A stretch of 31,877 nt of DNA, taken from positions 1 through 31,877 of the forward strand of contig JALVEA010000180.1 of assembly GCA_027008665.1 (NCBI GenBank). The letters are read 5' to 3'. Source of the stretch: Thiotrichaceae bacterium (GTDB lineage Bacteria; Pseudomonadota; Gammaproteobacteria; Thiotrichales; Thiotrichaceae). Positions 6,307-15,397 of the stretch are shown one piece after another. The notes beneath the pieces were generated by a model. The model did not search any database. It was not told the DNA's origin and saw only the letters and a program-made list of their open reading frames with translations. Made by a program: the position numbers and the translations under genes. How positions within the stretch are numbered: the first letter of the stretch is position 1; every line of letters starts with the position of its first letter.

Positions 6307-9300
6307 TTAGCGTATTGTTGCAAATAAACGTTTAATCCACTGTACTCGGTGCTCAACAGTTTCAAGTTCGACTTCAAAATAGAGCTTGTCTGAGCCAACA
6401 ATTTTATATTCCCATGGACGTTTTTGTACGAGTTGCATAATTTTCATTGGATCAATGGCAGGTTTTTGGTTAAAAACAATTCCTCCTCCTTCTTCGTTGA
6501 CATCGAGTTTTAATACCCCTAGTTTTTGTGCGATCTGTCTTAAACGAGTGACTTCAAAGAGTGTATTCACTGCATCAGGGAATAAACCAAAGCGGTCGAT
6601 CATTTCGATACGTAACTCACGCAATTGCTCTTTATTTTTTGCGTTGGCAATACGCTTATAGAGGATTAAACGATTATGCACATCAGGCAGATAATCATCA
6701 GGAATTAAGGCAGGCGTTCCAAGATCAACGGTGGTGCGTGTTTCACTGCCATCTTCTTCAGGAATATCACCACGTTTAAGGGCTTTCACAGCGCGTTCTA
6801 GTAAGTCATTATAGAGTGAAAAGCCAATTTCTTGAATCTGTCCACTTTGTTCATCGCCTAAAAGCTCGCCTGCACCGCGTATTTCTAAATCATGTGATGC
6901 CAGTGTAAAGCCGACTCCTAACTCTTCTAAGGATTCGATTGCTTCTAAACGTTTTTTAGCATCAGCACTAATCGCTTTTTCATGTGGGATAATAAGGTAA
7001 GCATAGGCTTTGTGGTGTGAGCGTCCTACTCGTCCACGTAATTGATGCAATTGTGCTAAACCTAATTTATCCGCACGATTAATAATAATGGTATTTGCGG
7101 TTGGGATGTCAATGCCACTTTCTATAATGGTAGTGGCAACTAAGACATGAAAGCGTTGATGATAGAAGTCTTTCATAATGCTTTCGAGTTCTTTTTCTGA
7201 CATTTGACCGTGGGCAAAGCGAACTTCTACTTGGGGGAGGTAATCCTTTAATTGATCCGTCATTTTTTGGATCGTTTTAACTTCATTGTGTAACACATAA
7301 ACTTGCCCACCACGTGATAACTCTCGCCCACAGGCTTCTTGAATCAGTATTTTGTCCCATTGTTTGACAAAGGTTTTAATCGCATGACGTTGTGCAGGGG
7401 CAGTGGCGATAATACTAAGATCGCGTAGACCTGAGAGTGACATATTCAAGGTGCGTGGAATAGGGGTGGCGGTCATGGTGAGCATATCGACATTGGCACG
7501 TAGCTTTTTAAGTTGCTCTTTATGGCGCACTCCAAAGCGGTGTTCTTCATCAATAATCACCAGACCTAAATCTTTAAATTGAATATCTTTTGAGAGTAGT
7601 TTATGCGTTCCAATTACAATGTCGATACGCCCTGTTTTCAGCCCAACTAATACTTCACGGGTTTGTTTGGGGGTACGAAAGCGTGACAGGGTTTCTATTT
7701 TAAATGGCCAATCTGCAAAACGATCCAGAAAGTTTTGTGTATGTTGTTGTACCAATAAAGTGGTTGGGGCAATCATAGCGACCTGTTTGCCAGCATTGGC
7801 GGCAAGAAAAGCGGCACGCATGGCCACCTCTGTTTTACCAAATCCAACATCACCACAAACAACACGATCCATTGGACGAATAGAACGCATATCCTCCTTA
7901 ACCGCTTCAATTGCCTGCGCCTGATCAGGGGTTTCTTCAAAAGGAAAGGCTTCACAGAAGGTTAAATACTCTATTTCATTCACCTCATAAGCATGACCTT
8001 GTAAGGCAGCGCGGCGGGCATTAATCTCCAATAATTCGGCTGCAATATCATGGGCGCGTTTAGCTGCTTTTTTACGAATTTTATCCCATTGATCTGTCCC
8101 TAATTTATGCAGTGGTGCTTTTTCAGGACTTGCTCCGCTATAACGACTAATAAGATGCAAAGAAGACACGGGTACATAGAGCTTATCGCCTTTAGCATAT
8201 TCTAGAGTAATAAATTCTTGCTCAATACCGCCTACTTCGAGTTTTTTCATTCCTTTATAGCGGCCAATACCATGTTCTTCATGCACTACAGGAGAGCCTT
8301 GATGTAGATCGGTCAAATTGCTAATAATAGCCTCTGCATCCCGAGTCGCTTTGCGTTTACGACGGCGTTGTTGTTGAACTTTTTGTCCAAAAATCAAGCC
8401 TTCAGGAATAATGGCTAACTCGCCTTGCTGTGCTTCGTTTTTAAGCCATAAACCCTCTTCTAAAGGGGCAACGGTGACGCTTAAACGACTACTGCCTTGT
8501 AAAAAGTTTTGCCAGTTATTGCTGGTACTAGCAAGGTATTGATGATCACGCAAAAGACCGAGTAGATTTTCGCGTCGTCCTGCGGACTGGGCGGTAAATA
8601 AGATTCGCCCTGAATGAATTGCCATGAATTGCCGTAATAATAATAGAGGCGATTCAGCACGAGGCTGTAACAATAAAGAAGGTAAGATGTAAGTTGGGTA
8701 ATTATAGCTATTCTCAAGATTTTCTTGTTCGTAATGATGGGTGGTTATACGACGCAGTTTGGATAATTCAGTTTGCAGTTGTTCGCTATTTAAAAAAAGT
8801 GCTTCTGGTTTGAGCAATGGACGTTCAATATCATGGCGACGTTGCTCATAACGCTCTGCAACCTGATGACTAAAGGTCTTTGCGGCAACCTCTATTTCTT
8901 GGCTATAAATCAATAAGGTTTTTTCTGGCAGATAATCAAATAAGGTCGCAGTTTGTTGAAAAAATAAAGGTAAATAATACTCAATACCTGCGGGGGGATT
9001 GTTATTACTGACATTATCATAAATTTGACTACGGGCTAAATCACCGCCTAATTGTTCTGCATAATGGGTGCGAAAGGTTTGGATACCTTCTGCATTTAAC
9101 GGGAATTCTTGTGCGGGTAGTAACTCAATTTTATCGAGTTGTTTAATGGTGAGCTGATTTTCAGGACTAAAACTGCGAATGGAGTCCACTTCATCATCGA
9201 ATAAATCAATACGAATAGGGTAGTTACTACCCATAGGAAATAGGTCAATCAATGAACCGCGTGTCGTATATTCACCATGCTCCATCACTTGGCTGACATG

Positions 9301-9759
9301 ACGATAACCCGTTTCTTCAAGCTGGTCTCGCATTAGTTCAATATCGAGTGTATCGCCTTTTTCCAATAAAAAAGTATTGCCACGAATGTAATTGGTCGGT
9401 GCTAAACGGTGCATTAGAGTAGCAACAGGAACAATGAGTACACCTTGTTGAGTTGTAGATAACTGATACAATGTTTTTAGGCGTTCAGAAATCAAATCTT
9501 CATGCGGCGAAAAGACATCATAGGGCAGTGTTTCCCAGTCTGGGAAGATATGAATATTATCAATAGCCGAAAAAAACTGGAGATTTTCTTTGGCTTGATA
9601 GGCGCTTTGGCTATCAGGAGTGATTAATAAAATCAATCCTTTATATTCTTGTGCCACATTGGCCATGAGTAGATCTTTTGCACAACCGTGCAATTGCCCC
9701 CAGTTTATTTTGTTCTTTTGCTTTTCGGGATAAAGGGGGGTAAGGCTTGTCTGAGGCAT
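6307..9759 (-). CDS. mfd: Transcription-repair coupling factor Mfd
   Basis: DNA translocase that dislodges RNA polymerase stalled at DNA damage and recruits UvrA. The 1150 residues match the E. coli length. Seen in order: an N-terminal UvrB-like region (ITPDSQSAYQAKENLQFF, IFPDWETLPYDVFSPH); the RNA-polymerase-interacting domain starting near residue 490 (VVHEEHGIGRYKGM, KLYVPVSSLHLISRYSG); superfamily 2 helicase motifs with Walker A GDVGFGKT (K642), DEEH at 737-740, and TMTATPIPRTL; motif VI QLRGRVGRS; the TRG-like segment after LEIRGAGELLGDEQSGQ; and the C-terminal UvrA-masking domain. The ATG at 9759 has no strong ribosome site, but the N terminus aligns with known Mfd starts (MPQTSLTPLYPEK). 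Divergent from minC. Confidence 0.98.
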   Translation of the reverse strand: MPQTSLTPLYPEKQKNKINWGQLHGCAKDLLMANVAQEYKGLILLITPDSQSAYQAKENLQFFSAIDNIHIFPDWETLPYDVFSPHEDLISERLKTLYQLSTTQQGVLIVPVATLMHRLAPTNYIRGNTFLLEKGDTLDIELMRDQLEETGYRHVSQVMEHGEYTTRGSLIDLFPMGSNYPIRIDLFDDEVDSIRSFSPENQLTIKQLDKIELLPAQEFPLNAEGIQTFRTHYAEQLGGDLARSQIYDNVSNNNPPAGIEYYLPLFFQQTATLFDYLPEKTLLIYSQEIEVAAKTFSHQVAERYEQRRHDIERPLLKPEALFLNSEQLQTELSKLRRITTHHYEQENLENSYNYPTYILPSLLLQPRAESPLLLLRQFMAIHSGRILFTAQSAGRRENLLGLLRDHQYLASTSNNWQNFLQGSSRLSVTVAPLEEGLWLKNEAQQGELAIIPEGLIFGQKVQQQRRRKRKATRDAEAIISNLTDLHQGSPVVHEEHGIGRYKGMKKLEVGGIEQEFITLEYAKGDKLYVPVSSLHLISRYSGASPEKAPLHKLGTDQWDKIRKKAAKRAHDIAAELLEINARRAALQGHAYEVNEIEYLTFCEAFPFEETPDQAQAIEAVKEDMRSIRPMDRVVCGDVGFGKTEVAMRAAFLAANAGKQVAMIAPTTLLVQQHTQNFLDRFADWPFKIETLSRFRTPKQTREVLVGLKTGRIDIVIGTHKLLSKDIQFKDLGLVIIDEEHRFGVRHKEQLKKLRANVDMLTMTATPIPRTLNMSLSGLRDLSIIATAPAQRHAIKTFVKQWDKILIQEACGRELSRGGQVYVLHNEVKTIQKMTDQLKDYLPQVEVRFAHGQMSEKELESIMKDFYHQRFHVLVATTIIESGIDIPTANTIIINRADKLGLAQLHQLRGRVGRSHHKAYAYLIIPHEKAISADAKKRLEAIESLEELGVGFTLASHDLEIRGAGELLGDEQSGQIQEIGFSLYNDLLERAVKALKRGDIPEEDGSETRTTVDLGTPALIPDDYLPDVHNRLILYKRIANAKNKEQLRELRIEMIDRFGLFPDAVNTLFEVTRLRQIAQKLGVLKLDVNEEGGGIVFNQKPAIDPMKIMQLVQKRPWEYKIVGSDKLYFEVELETVEHRVQWIKRLFATIR

Positions 9760-9941
9760 AGCATTGTATCTTGAGTAAATGATTGAAAATTAAACGTCGC
9801 ACTAAGAGAAAGGAGAAAACTATACAATTCTTATAAATTTCTTGCGATGATATTTATATCTAAATAGTTTATTATGCAAGAAAAATTATTAAGGTTTCGT
9901 TCATATATTATTTAATATCAGAGATTGATAAGGACTTTTTT

Positions 9942-10730
9942 GTGACGGTTACACCCTCTGTTTTAGAATTAAAAGGTGAGATGTTGATGTTAAATGTGTT
10001 GCGTTTGCAAGACGTTAATGTCGATAATATCGAAGCTGCATTGCAGAAAAAACGTGATGAAGCACCGATGTTTTTTATTCAAAGCCCCATTGTAGTCGAT
10101 TGTTCTGATCTAAGCGCAGAACAAGGTAACTTACTTGATCTACGTGCTTTGCGACGCATTTTAGTGAAAATGGATTTTGTCCCTGTGGGTTTGCGGGGTA
10201 TTTCTAACTCTATGTTAGCGGCATCCATGTCGGCAGGTTGGAATGTATTACGTTCAGCAACAAAAAGACCAGCAAAATTAAAAAAGGCAACGGAGACAGT
10301 AGTAAATAATAAGAATTGGTTAAATGAAAATAATCAAGATAAAGAGGCGTTTACTCAGCCTGAAAAAGATGTAACAAAAATAGAAGAAATAGCTGAAATA
10401 AGAGCAGGCATGACAATAGAGCGCCCTGTGCGTTCTGGGCAACAAATTTATGCTAAAAATGCAGATTTAGTCGTACTATCACAAACCAGTGCAGGCTCCG
10501 AAGTGATGGCAGATGGCTCTATTCATGTTTACGGTCCATTGCGTGGACGTGTGTTAGCAGGTGTTAAAGGGGATAAAACAGCGCGAATTTTCTGTCGGTC
10601 ATTAGAGGCAGAGTTAATCGTTATTGCAGGTTGTTATCAATTGTTGGATGAAAGTAATACAGACCTAAAAGGTCAGCCAGCAATGATCCGCTTAGAGGAT
10701 GAAAAATTAATTATAGAACCACTAGATTAA
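9942..10730 (+). CDS. minC: Septum site-determining protein MinC
   Basis: Inhibitor of FtsZ polymerisation, delivered to the cell poles by MinD. The 262 residues show an N-terminal FtsZ-antagonist domain (LELKGEMLMLNVLRL; IVVDCSDLS; LRALRRILVKMDFVPVGLRG), a low-complexity linker around residues 115-150 (NENNQDKEAFTQPEKDV), and the C-terminal beta-helix that dimerises and binds MinD (SGQQIYAKNADLVVLSQTS, VYGPLRGRVLAG). Start is a GTG with AAGGA 7-8 nt upstream, giving MTVTPSVLELKG, which lines up with other MinC N termini. First gene of the min operon; minD starts 27 nt later. Confidence 0.96.
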   Translation: MTVTPSVLELKGEMLMLNVLRLQDVNVDNIEAALQKKRDEAPMFFIQSPIVVDCSDLSAEQGNLLDLRALRRILVKMDFVPVGLRGISNSMLAASMSAGWNVLRSATKRPAKLKKATETVVNNKNWLNENNQDKEAFTQPEKDVTKIEEIAEIRAGMTIERPVRSGQQIYAKNADLVVLSQTSAGSEVMADGSIHVYGPLRGRVLAGVKGDKTARIFCRSLEAELIVIAGCYQLLDESNTDLKGQPAMIRLEDEKLIIEPLD

Positions 10731-10757
10731 CTTCTTTTATGTTTTTGGAGAATACAA

Positions 10758-11564
10758 TTGAGTAAAGTAATTGTCGTGACATCAGGAAAAGGTGGTGTTG
10801 GTAAAACAACCACCAGCGCCGCATTTGCAGCAGGATTAGCCAGCAAAGGCTATCGGACAGCCGTTATTGATTTTGATGTGGGTTTGCGTAATCTTGATTT
10901 AATTATGGGGGTTGAGCGACGAGTAGTTTATGACTTTGTTAATGTGATTAATGGTGAGGCCACCTTACGCCAAGCACTAATAAAGGATAAAAGGGTTGAT
11001 AATCTGTTTATTTTACCTGCATCCCAGACGCGTGATAAAGAAGCATTGACTAAAGAGGGGGTGGAGAGTGTTATCAATGAGCTGAAGGAAGATGGCTTTG
11101 AATACATTGTTTGCGATTCTCCCGCAGGAATAGAAAAAGGCGCTTTTATGGCGCTTTATTTTGCTGATGAAGCCATTATTGTCACCAATCCTGAGGTCTC
11201 TTCTGTGCGAGATTCTGACCGTATCTTAGGAATCTTGCAAAGTAAATCACAGGCGGCTATTAATGGTGAGACAGTAAAAGAACATCTCATTATCACACGC
11301 TATTCCCCAGAACGGGTTAATAATGGCGATATGATCAGCCTTGAAGATATTGTTAATATTTTATCTGTCCCCTTATTAGGTGTTATTCCTGAGTCTAAAG
11401 CCGTTTTACAGGCATCTAATAGTGGTGTTCCTGTGATTATGGATGTGAAAAGTAAAGCAGGCCAAGCTTATATGGATATGGTTGAACGTTATCTCGGCGA
11501 GGATGTGCCGCATCGTTTTTTGGATGTTAAAAAGAAAGGCTTTTTTAAGAAGTTATTCGGATAG
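10758..11564 (+). CDS. minD: Septum site-determining ATPase MinD
   Basis: Membrane-cycling ATPase of the ParA/MinD family that recruits MinC and is stimulated by MinE. The 268 residues open with the deviant Walker A motif GKGGVGKTT (K11 and K16), followed by switch I region DFDVGLRNLDLIMG and switch II DSPAGIEKGA. The C terminus KKKGFFKKLFG is the amphipathic membrane-targeting helix. The start is TTG (10758-10760) with TGGAG about 7 nt upstream; the Walker A motif follows immediately, so no other start is plausible. minE begins 6 nt after the stop. Confidence 0.98.
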   Translation: MSKVIVVTSGKGGVGKTTTSAAFAAGLASKGYRTAVIDFDVGLRNLDLIMGVERRVVYDFVNVINGEATLRQALIKDKRVDNLFILPASQTRDKEALTKEGVESVINELKEDGFEYIVCDSPAGIEKGAFMALYFADEAIIVTNPEVSSVRDSDRILGILQSKSQAAINGETVKEHLIITRYSPERVNNGDMISLEDIVNILSVPLLGVIPESKAVLQASNSGVPVIMDVKSKAGQAYMDMVERYLGEDVPHRFLDVKKKGFFKKLFG

Positions 11565-11570
11565 GGGTTC

Positions 11571-11834
11571 ATGATGGGATTTTTTGATTTCTTTAGACGA
11601 AACAGAAAGAAGAATACCGCTAATCTTGCAAGGGATCGTTTGCAGATTTTGATCGCACACGAACATGCAAGACGTAGGGGGGCGCCAGACTACCTCCCTC
11701 GAATGCGAGATGAGATTATAGAAGTCATTCGAAAATATGTCTCTGTCGATGATAACGGTGTCAATGTCAATCTTGAGAAAGGTGATGATTATGATGTTTT
11801 GGAATTAAATATAGCCTTGCCTGATCGGAAATAG
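11571..11834 (+). CDS. minE: Cell division topological specificity factor MinE
   Basis: An 87-residue MinE with the membrane-binding N terminus MMGFFDFFRRN, the MinD-contact helix ARDRLQILIAHEHARR, and the C-terminal dimerisation part (YLPRMRDEIIEVIRKYVSVDDNGVNVNLEKGDDYDVLELNIALP). It activates MinD ATPase and drives pole-to-pole oscillation. Two ATGs in tandem (11571 and 11574) are both possible starts; GGGG just upstream favours either. Last gene of the minCDE operon. Confidence 0.97.
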   Translation: MMGFFDFFRRNRKKNTANLARDRLQILIAHEHARRRGAPDYLPRMRDEIIEVIRKYVSVDDNGVNVNLEKGDDYDVLELNIALPDRK

Positions 11835-11888
11835 TCTTTATGCAAAAGAATCTTAATACCTAAATGTCATGTTATTAGGAGTAATGAT

Positions 11889-13085
11889 ATGTACAAAAAA
11901 ATCCTCGTCATACTTTATTTATCTGCTTCATTAACAAGTGCAGGACAAGCCAGAGAAGTCTCTATAGAAACACAGATACAAGGTCTCTATATTGCTTATT
12001 TTAATCGGGCAGCAGATAAAAATGGCTTGGATTTTTGGCGAAGTCGAGCGGCACAATCTAATGATAATAAAGCTATCTTAAAGGAGCTTTCAGCAGGTTT
12101 TTCTAAGCATCCTACTTTTTCTGCAACCTATGCACATTTGTCAAATCGAGCGTTTGTTGAGGCCATTTACCGCAATGTCTTGGGTAAGGACGGGGATAGT
12201 AGCGGAATCGATTTTTGGACTCAAACACTTGATCGGGGGGTAAGTCGTTCAGATATAGTGTCGGATTTTGTCGAAGCTTCTTTAACAAGCGAATTAACTC
12301 CTGCAAATTTTCCTCATTTAAGTACTTCAGACTTAGCAATAGCACAACAGCGACAAGATTTAATCACTAATAAAACCTTGGTTGCAGAAAGTTTTACCAC
12401 TTCATTAGGGCTATATAGCAATATAGAAAATACATCCCACCCAGAAAATGATCCTGCCTATTTAGCTTCAATTGCTATTCTTGCTGATATTAATGAAGAA
12501 ATTTCTAGCGTCTCTGAAAAGATAAATTATTTATCAAGTATTATAAATACCAGCAACCCAATTGCTGAAATTAATGGTACAGCTAATCAAGGTGGTAATG
12601 ATAATTCCATTCCTGTTCTTTCTAGTGAAGAAATATCAGACTATTTAAATGCCATTAATCAAGCCAGAGCGGTACAACAAAATTGCCACTCAAAAGGTAT
12701 ATTTCCTGCCGTTGCTCCTCTATCATGGAATAATAAGCTTTATCAAGCCGCTTATGAACACAGCTATGACTTAGCCACCAGCAATACCTTCTCACATACA
12801 GGATCAGGCACAGCCACTGATTGGACAGGGGTTGCATTAGGCAAGCCAAGCTCTCCAGGGGATCGGATTGAACATTATCATTATAATTGGAGAGGATATG
12901 GGGAAAATATTGCAGCAGGAACTTTCACTAATACAGCCACTATTGCTGTTCAGCAATGGCTAGATAGTGATGGTCATTGTGCCAATTTGATGAGTAGCAA
13001 TCATACCGAGGTAGGGATGGCAATGGTATACAATGCCAGCTCCACTTATACACATTACTGGACACAGAATTTTGGTACACAATAA
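11889..13085 (+). CDS. Exported DUF4214 + CAP (SCP/PR-1-like) domain protein
   Basis: A 398-residue protein with a signal peptide (residues 1-21, ending SAGQA). Residues ~30-140 contain DUF4214-like segments repeated in part (LYIAYFNRAADKNGLDFW and IYRNVLGKDGDSSGIDFW). A Ser/Thr/Asn-rich linker runs to ~240, then a bacterial CAP domain from ~246 to the end (NAINQARAVQ, FSHTGSGTATDW, YGENIAAG, WLDSDGHCANLM, HYWTQNFG). The CAP metal-site type residues are H303, E339, H363 and E374. DUF4214 is often found in surface or S-layer-associated and type I-secreted proteins, so cell-surface location is inferred. The ribosome site is AGGAG before the ATG. It lies 54 nt after minE on the same strand, but its function has no obvious link to division. 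Confidence 0.87.
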   Translation: MYKKILVILYLSASLTSAGQAREVSIETQIQGLYIAYFNRAADKNGLDFWRSRAAQSNDNKAILKELSAGFSKHPTFSATYAHLSNRAFVEAIYRNVLGKDGDSSGIDFWTQTLDRGVSRSDIVSDFVEASLTSELTPANFPHLSTSDLAIAQQRQDLITNKTLVAESFTTSLGLYSNIENTSHPENDPAYLASIAILADINEEISSVSEKINYLSSIINTSNPIAEINGTANQGGNDNSIPVLSSEEISDYLNAINQARAVQQNCHSKGIFPAVAPLSWNNKLYQAAYEHSYDLATSNTFSHTGSGTATDWTGVALGKPSSPGDRIEHYHYNWRGYGENIAAGTFTNTATIAVQQWLDSDGHCANLMSSNHTEVGMAMVYNASSTYTHYWTQNFGTQ

Positions 13086-13089
13086 AAAA

Positions 13090-13109
13090 CTTCTAAGTTA
13101 TTTTAGAGG
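13090..13109 (+). terminator. Weak candidate terminator after the CAP-domain gene
   Basis: CTTCTAA (13090-13096) pairs with TTAGAGG (13103-13109) with one U·G wobble around a 6-nt loop, and a T6 run begins about 6 nt later. The stem is short and the T-run displaced, so termination would be inefficient. Confidence 0.3.
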
Positions 13110-13135
13110 CAGATGTTTTTTAATTATATTTCCCC

Positions 13136-13164
13136 TATGCAATAGGTAATGGCTTTGCTAGGAT
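13136..13164 (+). promoter_or_regulatory. Candidate promoter of rnpB
   Basis: TAGGAT (13159-13164) lies 7 nt before the expected 5' end of RNase P RNA, the right distance for a -10 box, with a GC-containing discriminator AGCGTCC. The -35 candidate TATGCA (13136-13141), at 17-nt spacing, matches consensus at only 3 of 6 positions. Confidence 0.4.
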
Positions 13165-13170
13165 AGCGTC

Positions 13171-13556
<386 letters not shown>

Positions 13557-13568
13557 TTTTATATTTCA

Positions 13569-13594
13569 ATTCAGGAGTGTATACGCTCTTGAAT
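13569..13594 (+). other. Hairpin just downstream of rnpB
   Basis: ATTCAGGAGTG (13569-13579) pairs with CGCTCTTGAAT (13584-13594) as 11 pairs including two wobbles, loop TATA. No T-run follows. It may be a 3' processing or backup stop element for the rnpB transcript. Confidence 0.45.
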
Positions 13595-13849
13595 CTTGGC
13601 TCCTAATCGCTTTTATTTACGTGTTCATTTCCTTGGAGTAGCTTAAAATAATATTGCCAACCTCCTCACTATGATTATTCTCCTATCTCTTCCTTTGGTT
13701 GTTTACTATTCATTCAAAAACTTAAAGTAATTTATGAAGTTTTATTTTTAGTTGTATGTAACAAAAACAAGTTCTTCTTTTTTTCAGTTTGGCTGTTAAT
13801 ACCTTTGGTCTAAGTAATTGTCTTGTATAGAAATTCAACGCCATTAGGG

Positions 13850-13879
13850 ATAGACCTATAGGGAGTTGAGGTCTATAAT
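13850..13879 (+). promoter_or_regulatory. Candidate dcw promoter overlapping an inverted repeat
   Basis: TAGACC (13851-13856, 4 of 6 to the -35 consensus) and a perfect TATAAT (13874-13879) are 17 nt apart. The inverted repeat ATAGACCT (13850-13857) and AGGTCTAT (13869-13876) overlaps both boxes, a layout expected of an operator. It would yield a ~245-nt leader before rsmH. The evidence is sequence pattern only. Confidence 0.4.
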
Positions 13880-14132
13880 TAGCCACAGTGGATAGAGAGG
13901 GTGTTGATTTCTCTATTTTATATCGAACAGAGCATGTAGGAATACCTGAAAGTTACTGAGAGTCGATTCTTAAAATTCAATCTATCAGAAGTAAATGGTG
14001 ATTACAGTTAATCATACGAATAGTTGTTTATTACTATCTCCAAAGGGATGAATGGTTGAGTTAGTTAGACTCAGAGTAATTTGGAAACTGATAATATGTT
14101 AAGTCAGATTTCTTTGTAAGAGTGTAAAGAAT

Positions 14133-15104
14133 ATGAGTGGTGCATTGTTGTCAGAATTTGAACATACAACTGTTTTGTTACATGAGGCCGTAGAAGCACT
14201 AGCCATTAAAAGTGATGGTTTTTATATTGATGCTACCTTTGGTCGCGGTGGTCATTCAAGATTAATTATTAATCGATTAAATCGCAATGGGTGTTTGTTA
14301 CTAATCGATAAAGACCCTCAAGCAATTGCTTATGCGAATGAAAAATATGCAGATGATCCTCGTATATTAGTTTGGCAAGGTTCGTTTAAAGATTTCCCTA
14401 TCGCATTAGAACAATTGCAAATTAACAGAAAACCTGATGGTTTATTGCTTGATTTGGGGGTTTCATCGCCACAGTTAGATGATGCCTCGCGTGGTTTTAG
14501 TTTTCAGCGTGATGGCGCATTAGATATGCGTATGAACCCAGAGACGGGTGAAAGTGCTGCTAAATGGTTGAGTTATGCAGAAGAAAAAGAAATTGCAGAT
14601 GTATTGTGGCAATTTGGAGAAGAACCTTTTTCTCGAAGGATAGCTCGGATGATTATAAAAGAGCGTGAGTTTGAGCCAATAGAGACAACCTTGCGTTTAG
14701 CAACAATTGTGTCAAATGCGGTGCCTAAATCGAAACAAAAGAAAGGAAAAAATCCAGCAACACGTAGTTTTCAGGCAATTCGTATTTTTATTAATCAAGA
14801 ATTGGATGATTTAGACGCTTGTTTGAAATATTCAATGCAATGGTTAGCAAAACACGGACGGATTGTTGTGATTAGTTTTCATTCATTAGAAGATAGAAGG
14901 GTTAAACGTTTTTTAAAAGGCAAATCTTCCCTGCCTAAATTACCACGAGGATTGCCTGTAATGAATGCTCAGATGGAGCAACTAATGGGTGAAACAGTTG
15001 TTTGTAAGCTGATTGGTAAGCCGATAAGGGCATCTCAACAGGAGCTAGAAAATAACGCCCGCTCACGTAGTGCCATTATGCGAATTGGAGAAAAAATAAG
15101 GTGA
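14133..15104 (+). CDS. rsmH: 16S rRNA (cytosine1402-N4)-methyltransferase RsmH
   Basis: Methylates N4 of C1402 in 16S rRNA using SAM; formerly MraW, the usual second gene of dcw clusters. The 323 residues show HTTVLLHEAVEAL at the N terminus, the SAM loop DATFGRGGHSRLI, LLIDKDPQAI, the signature LLLDLGVSSPQLDDASRGF, a basic NPATRSFQAIRIFIN block, FHSLEDRRVKRF, and the terminal NNARSRSAIMRIGEKIR. The start ATG follows AAGAGTGTAAAGAAT, a weak ribosome site. It is the first gene of the cluster here and overlaps ftsL by 4 nt. Confidence 0.98.
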   Translation: MSGALLSEFEHTTVLLHEAVEALAIKSDGFYIDATFGRGGHSRLIINRLNRNGCLLLIDKDPQAIAYANEKYADDPRILVWQGSFKDFPIALEQLQINRKPDGLLLDLGVSSPQLDDASRGFSFQRDGALDMRMNPETGESAAKWLSYAEEKEIADVLWQFGEEPFSRRIARMIIKEREFEPIETTLRLATIVSNAVPKSKQKKGKNPATRSFQAIRIFINQELDDLDACLKYSMQWLAKHGRIVVISFHSLEDRRVKRFLKGKSSLPKLPRGLPVMNAQMEQLMGETVVCKLIGKPIRASQQELENNARSRSAIMRIGEKIR

Positions 15105-15397
15105 TAGCAACACAGGACAAGGATGAGTCTGGATGGCAACTTGGATTACTAATATGCTTGTTTGTGTCAGTTATTGTTGTCTCTATTATGGTTGTAATGC
15201 ACCGTCATCAATCAAGAGGACTCTTTGTTCAATCTCAAAAATTGGCTAAACAGCATAATATTTTAATTGCTCAATGGAGTCGTTTGAAATTAGAACAGGG
15301 TGTGGTACTCAATGATATTTATGTTGAGCGCAAAGCGCGTGAAGATTTGGGGATGAGAATACCGAAAGCTAAAAATATCAAAATGGTGAAAGAGTGA
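15101..15397 (+). CDS. ftsL: Cell division protein FtsL
   Basis: A 98-residue bitopic inner-membrane protein: a short cytoplasmic N terminus, one membrane segment (about residues 13-33, LGLLICLFVSVIVVSIMVVM), then a periplasmic coiled-coil-like helix (QSQKLAKQHNILIAQWSRLKLEQG) ending in ERKAREDLGMRIP, the recognisable FtsL tail. It forms the FtsQ-FtsB-FtsL complex that activates FtsW and FtsI. Position between rsmH and ftsI is diagnostic. It starts with GTG overlapping the rsmH stop and ends overlapping the ftsI start. Confidence 0.93.
   Translation: MIATQDKDESGWQLGLLICLFVSVIVVSIMVVMHRHQSRGLFVQSQKLAKQHNILIAQWSRLKLEQGVVLNDIYVERKAREDLGMRIPKAKNIKMVKE

Larger units (their letters stand above)
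13557..14132. other. ~575-nt gene-free spacer between rnpB and rsmH (mraZ absent)
   Basis: In many gammaproteobacteria mraZ starts the dcw cluster here. I find no MraZ-like reading frame on either strand, no remnant of its conserved segments and no series of TGGG-type MraZ boxes. The stretch holds the hairpin at 13569-13594, a dyad with an embedded -10 box at 13850-13879, and AT-rich sequence. It must contain the main dcw promoter unless transcription enters from rnpB. Confidence 0.7.

Noticed and set aside
13671..13730. A 19-codon hydrophobic mini-ORF (starts MIILLSLPL) between rnpB and rsmH
   Set aside because: It is very short and has no ribosome site; nothing supports translation.
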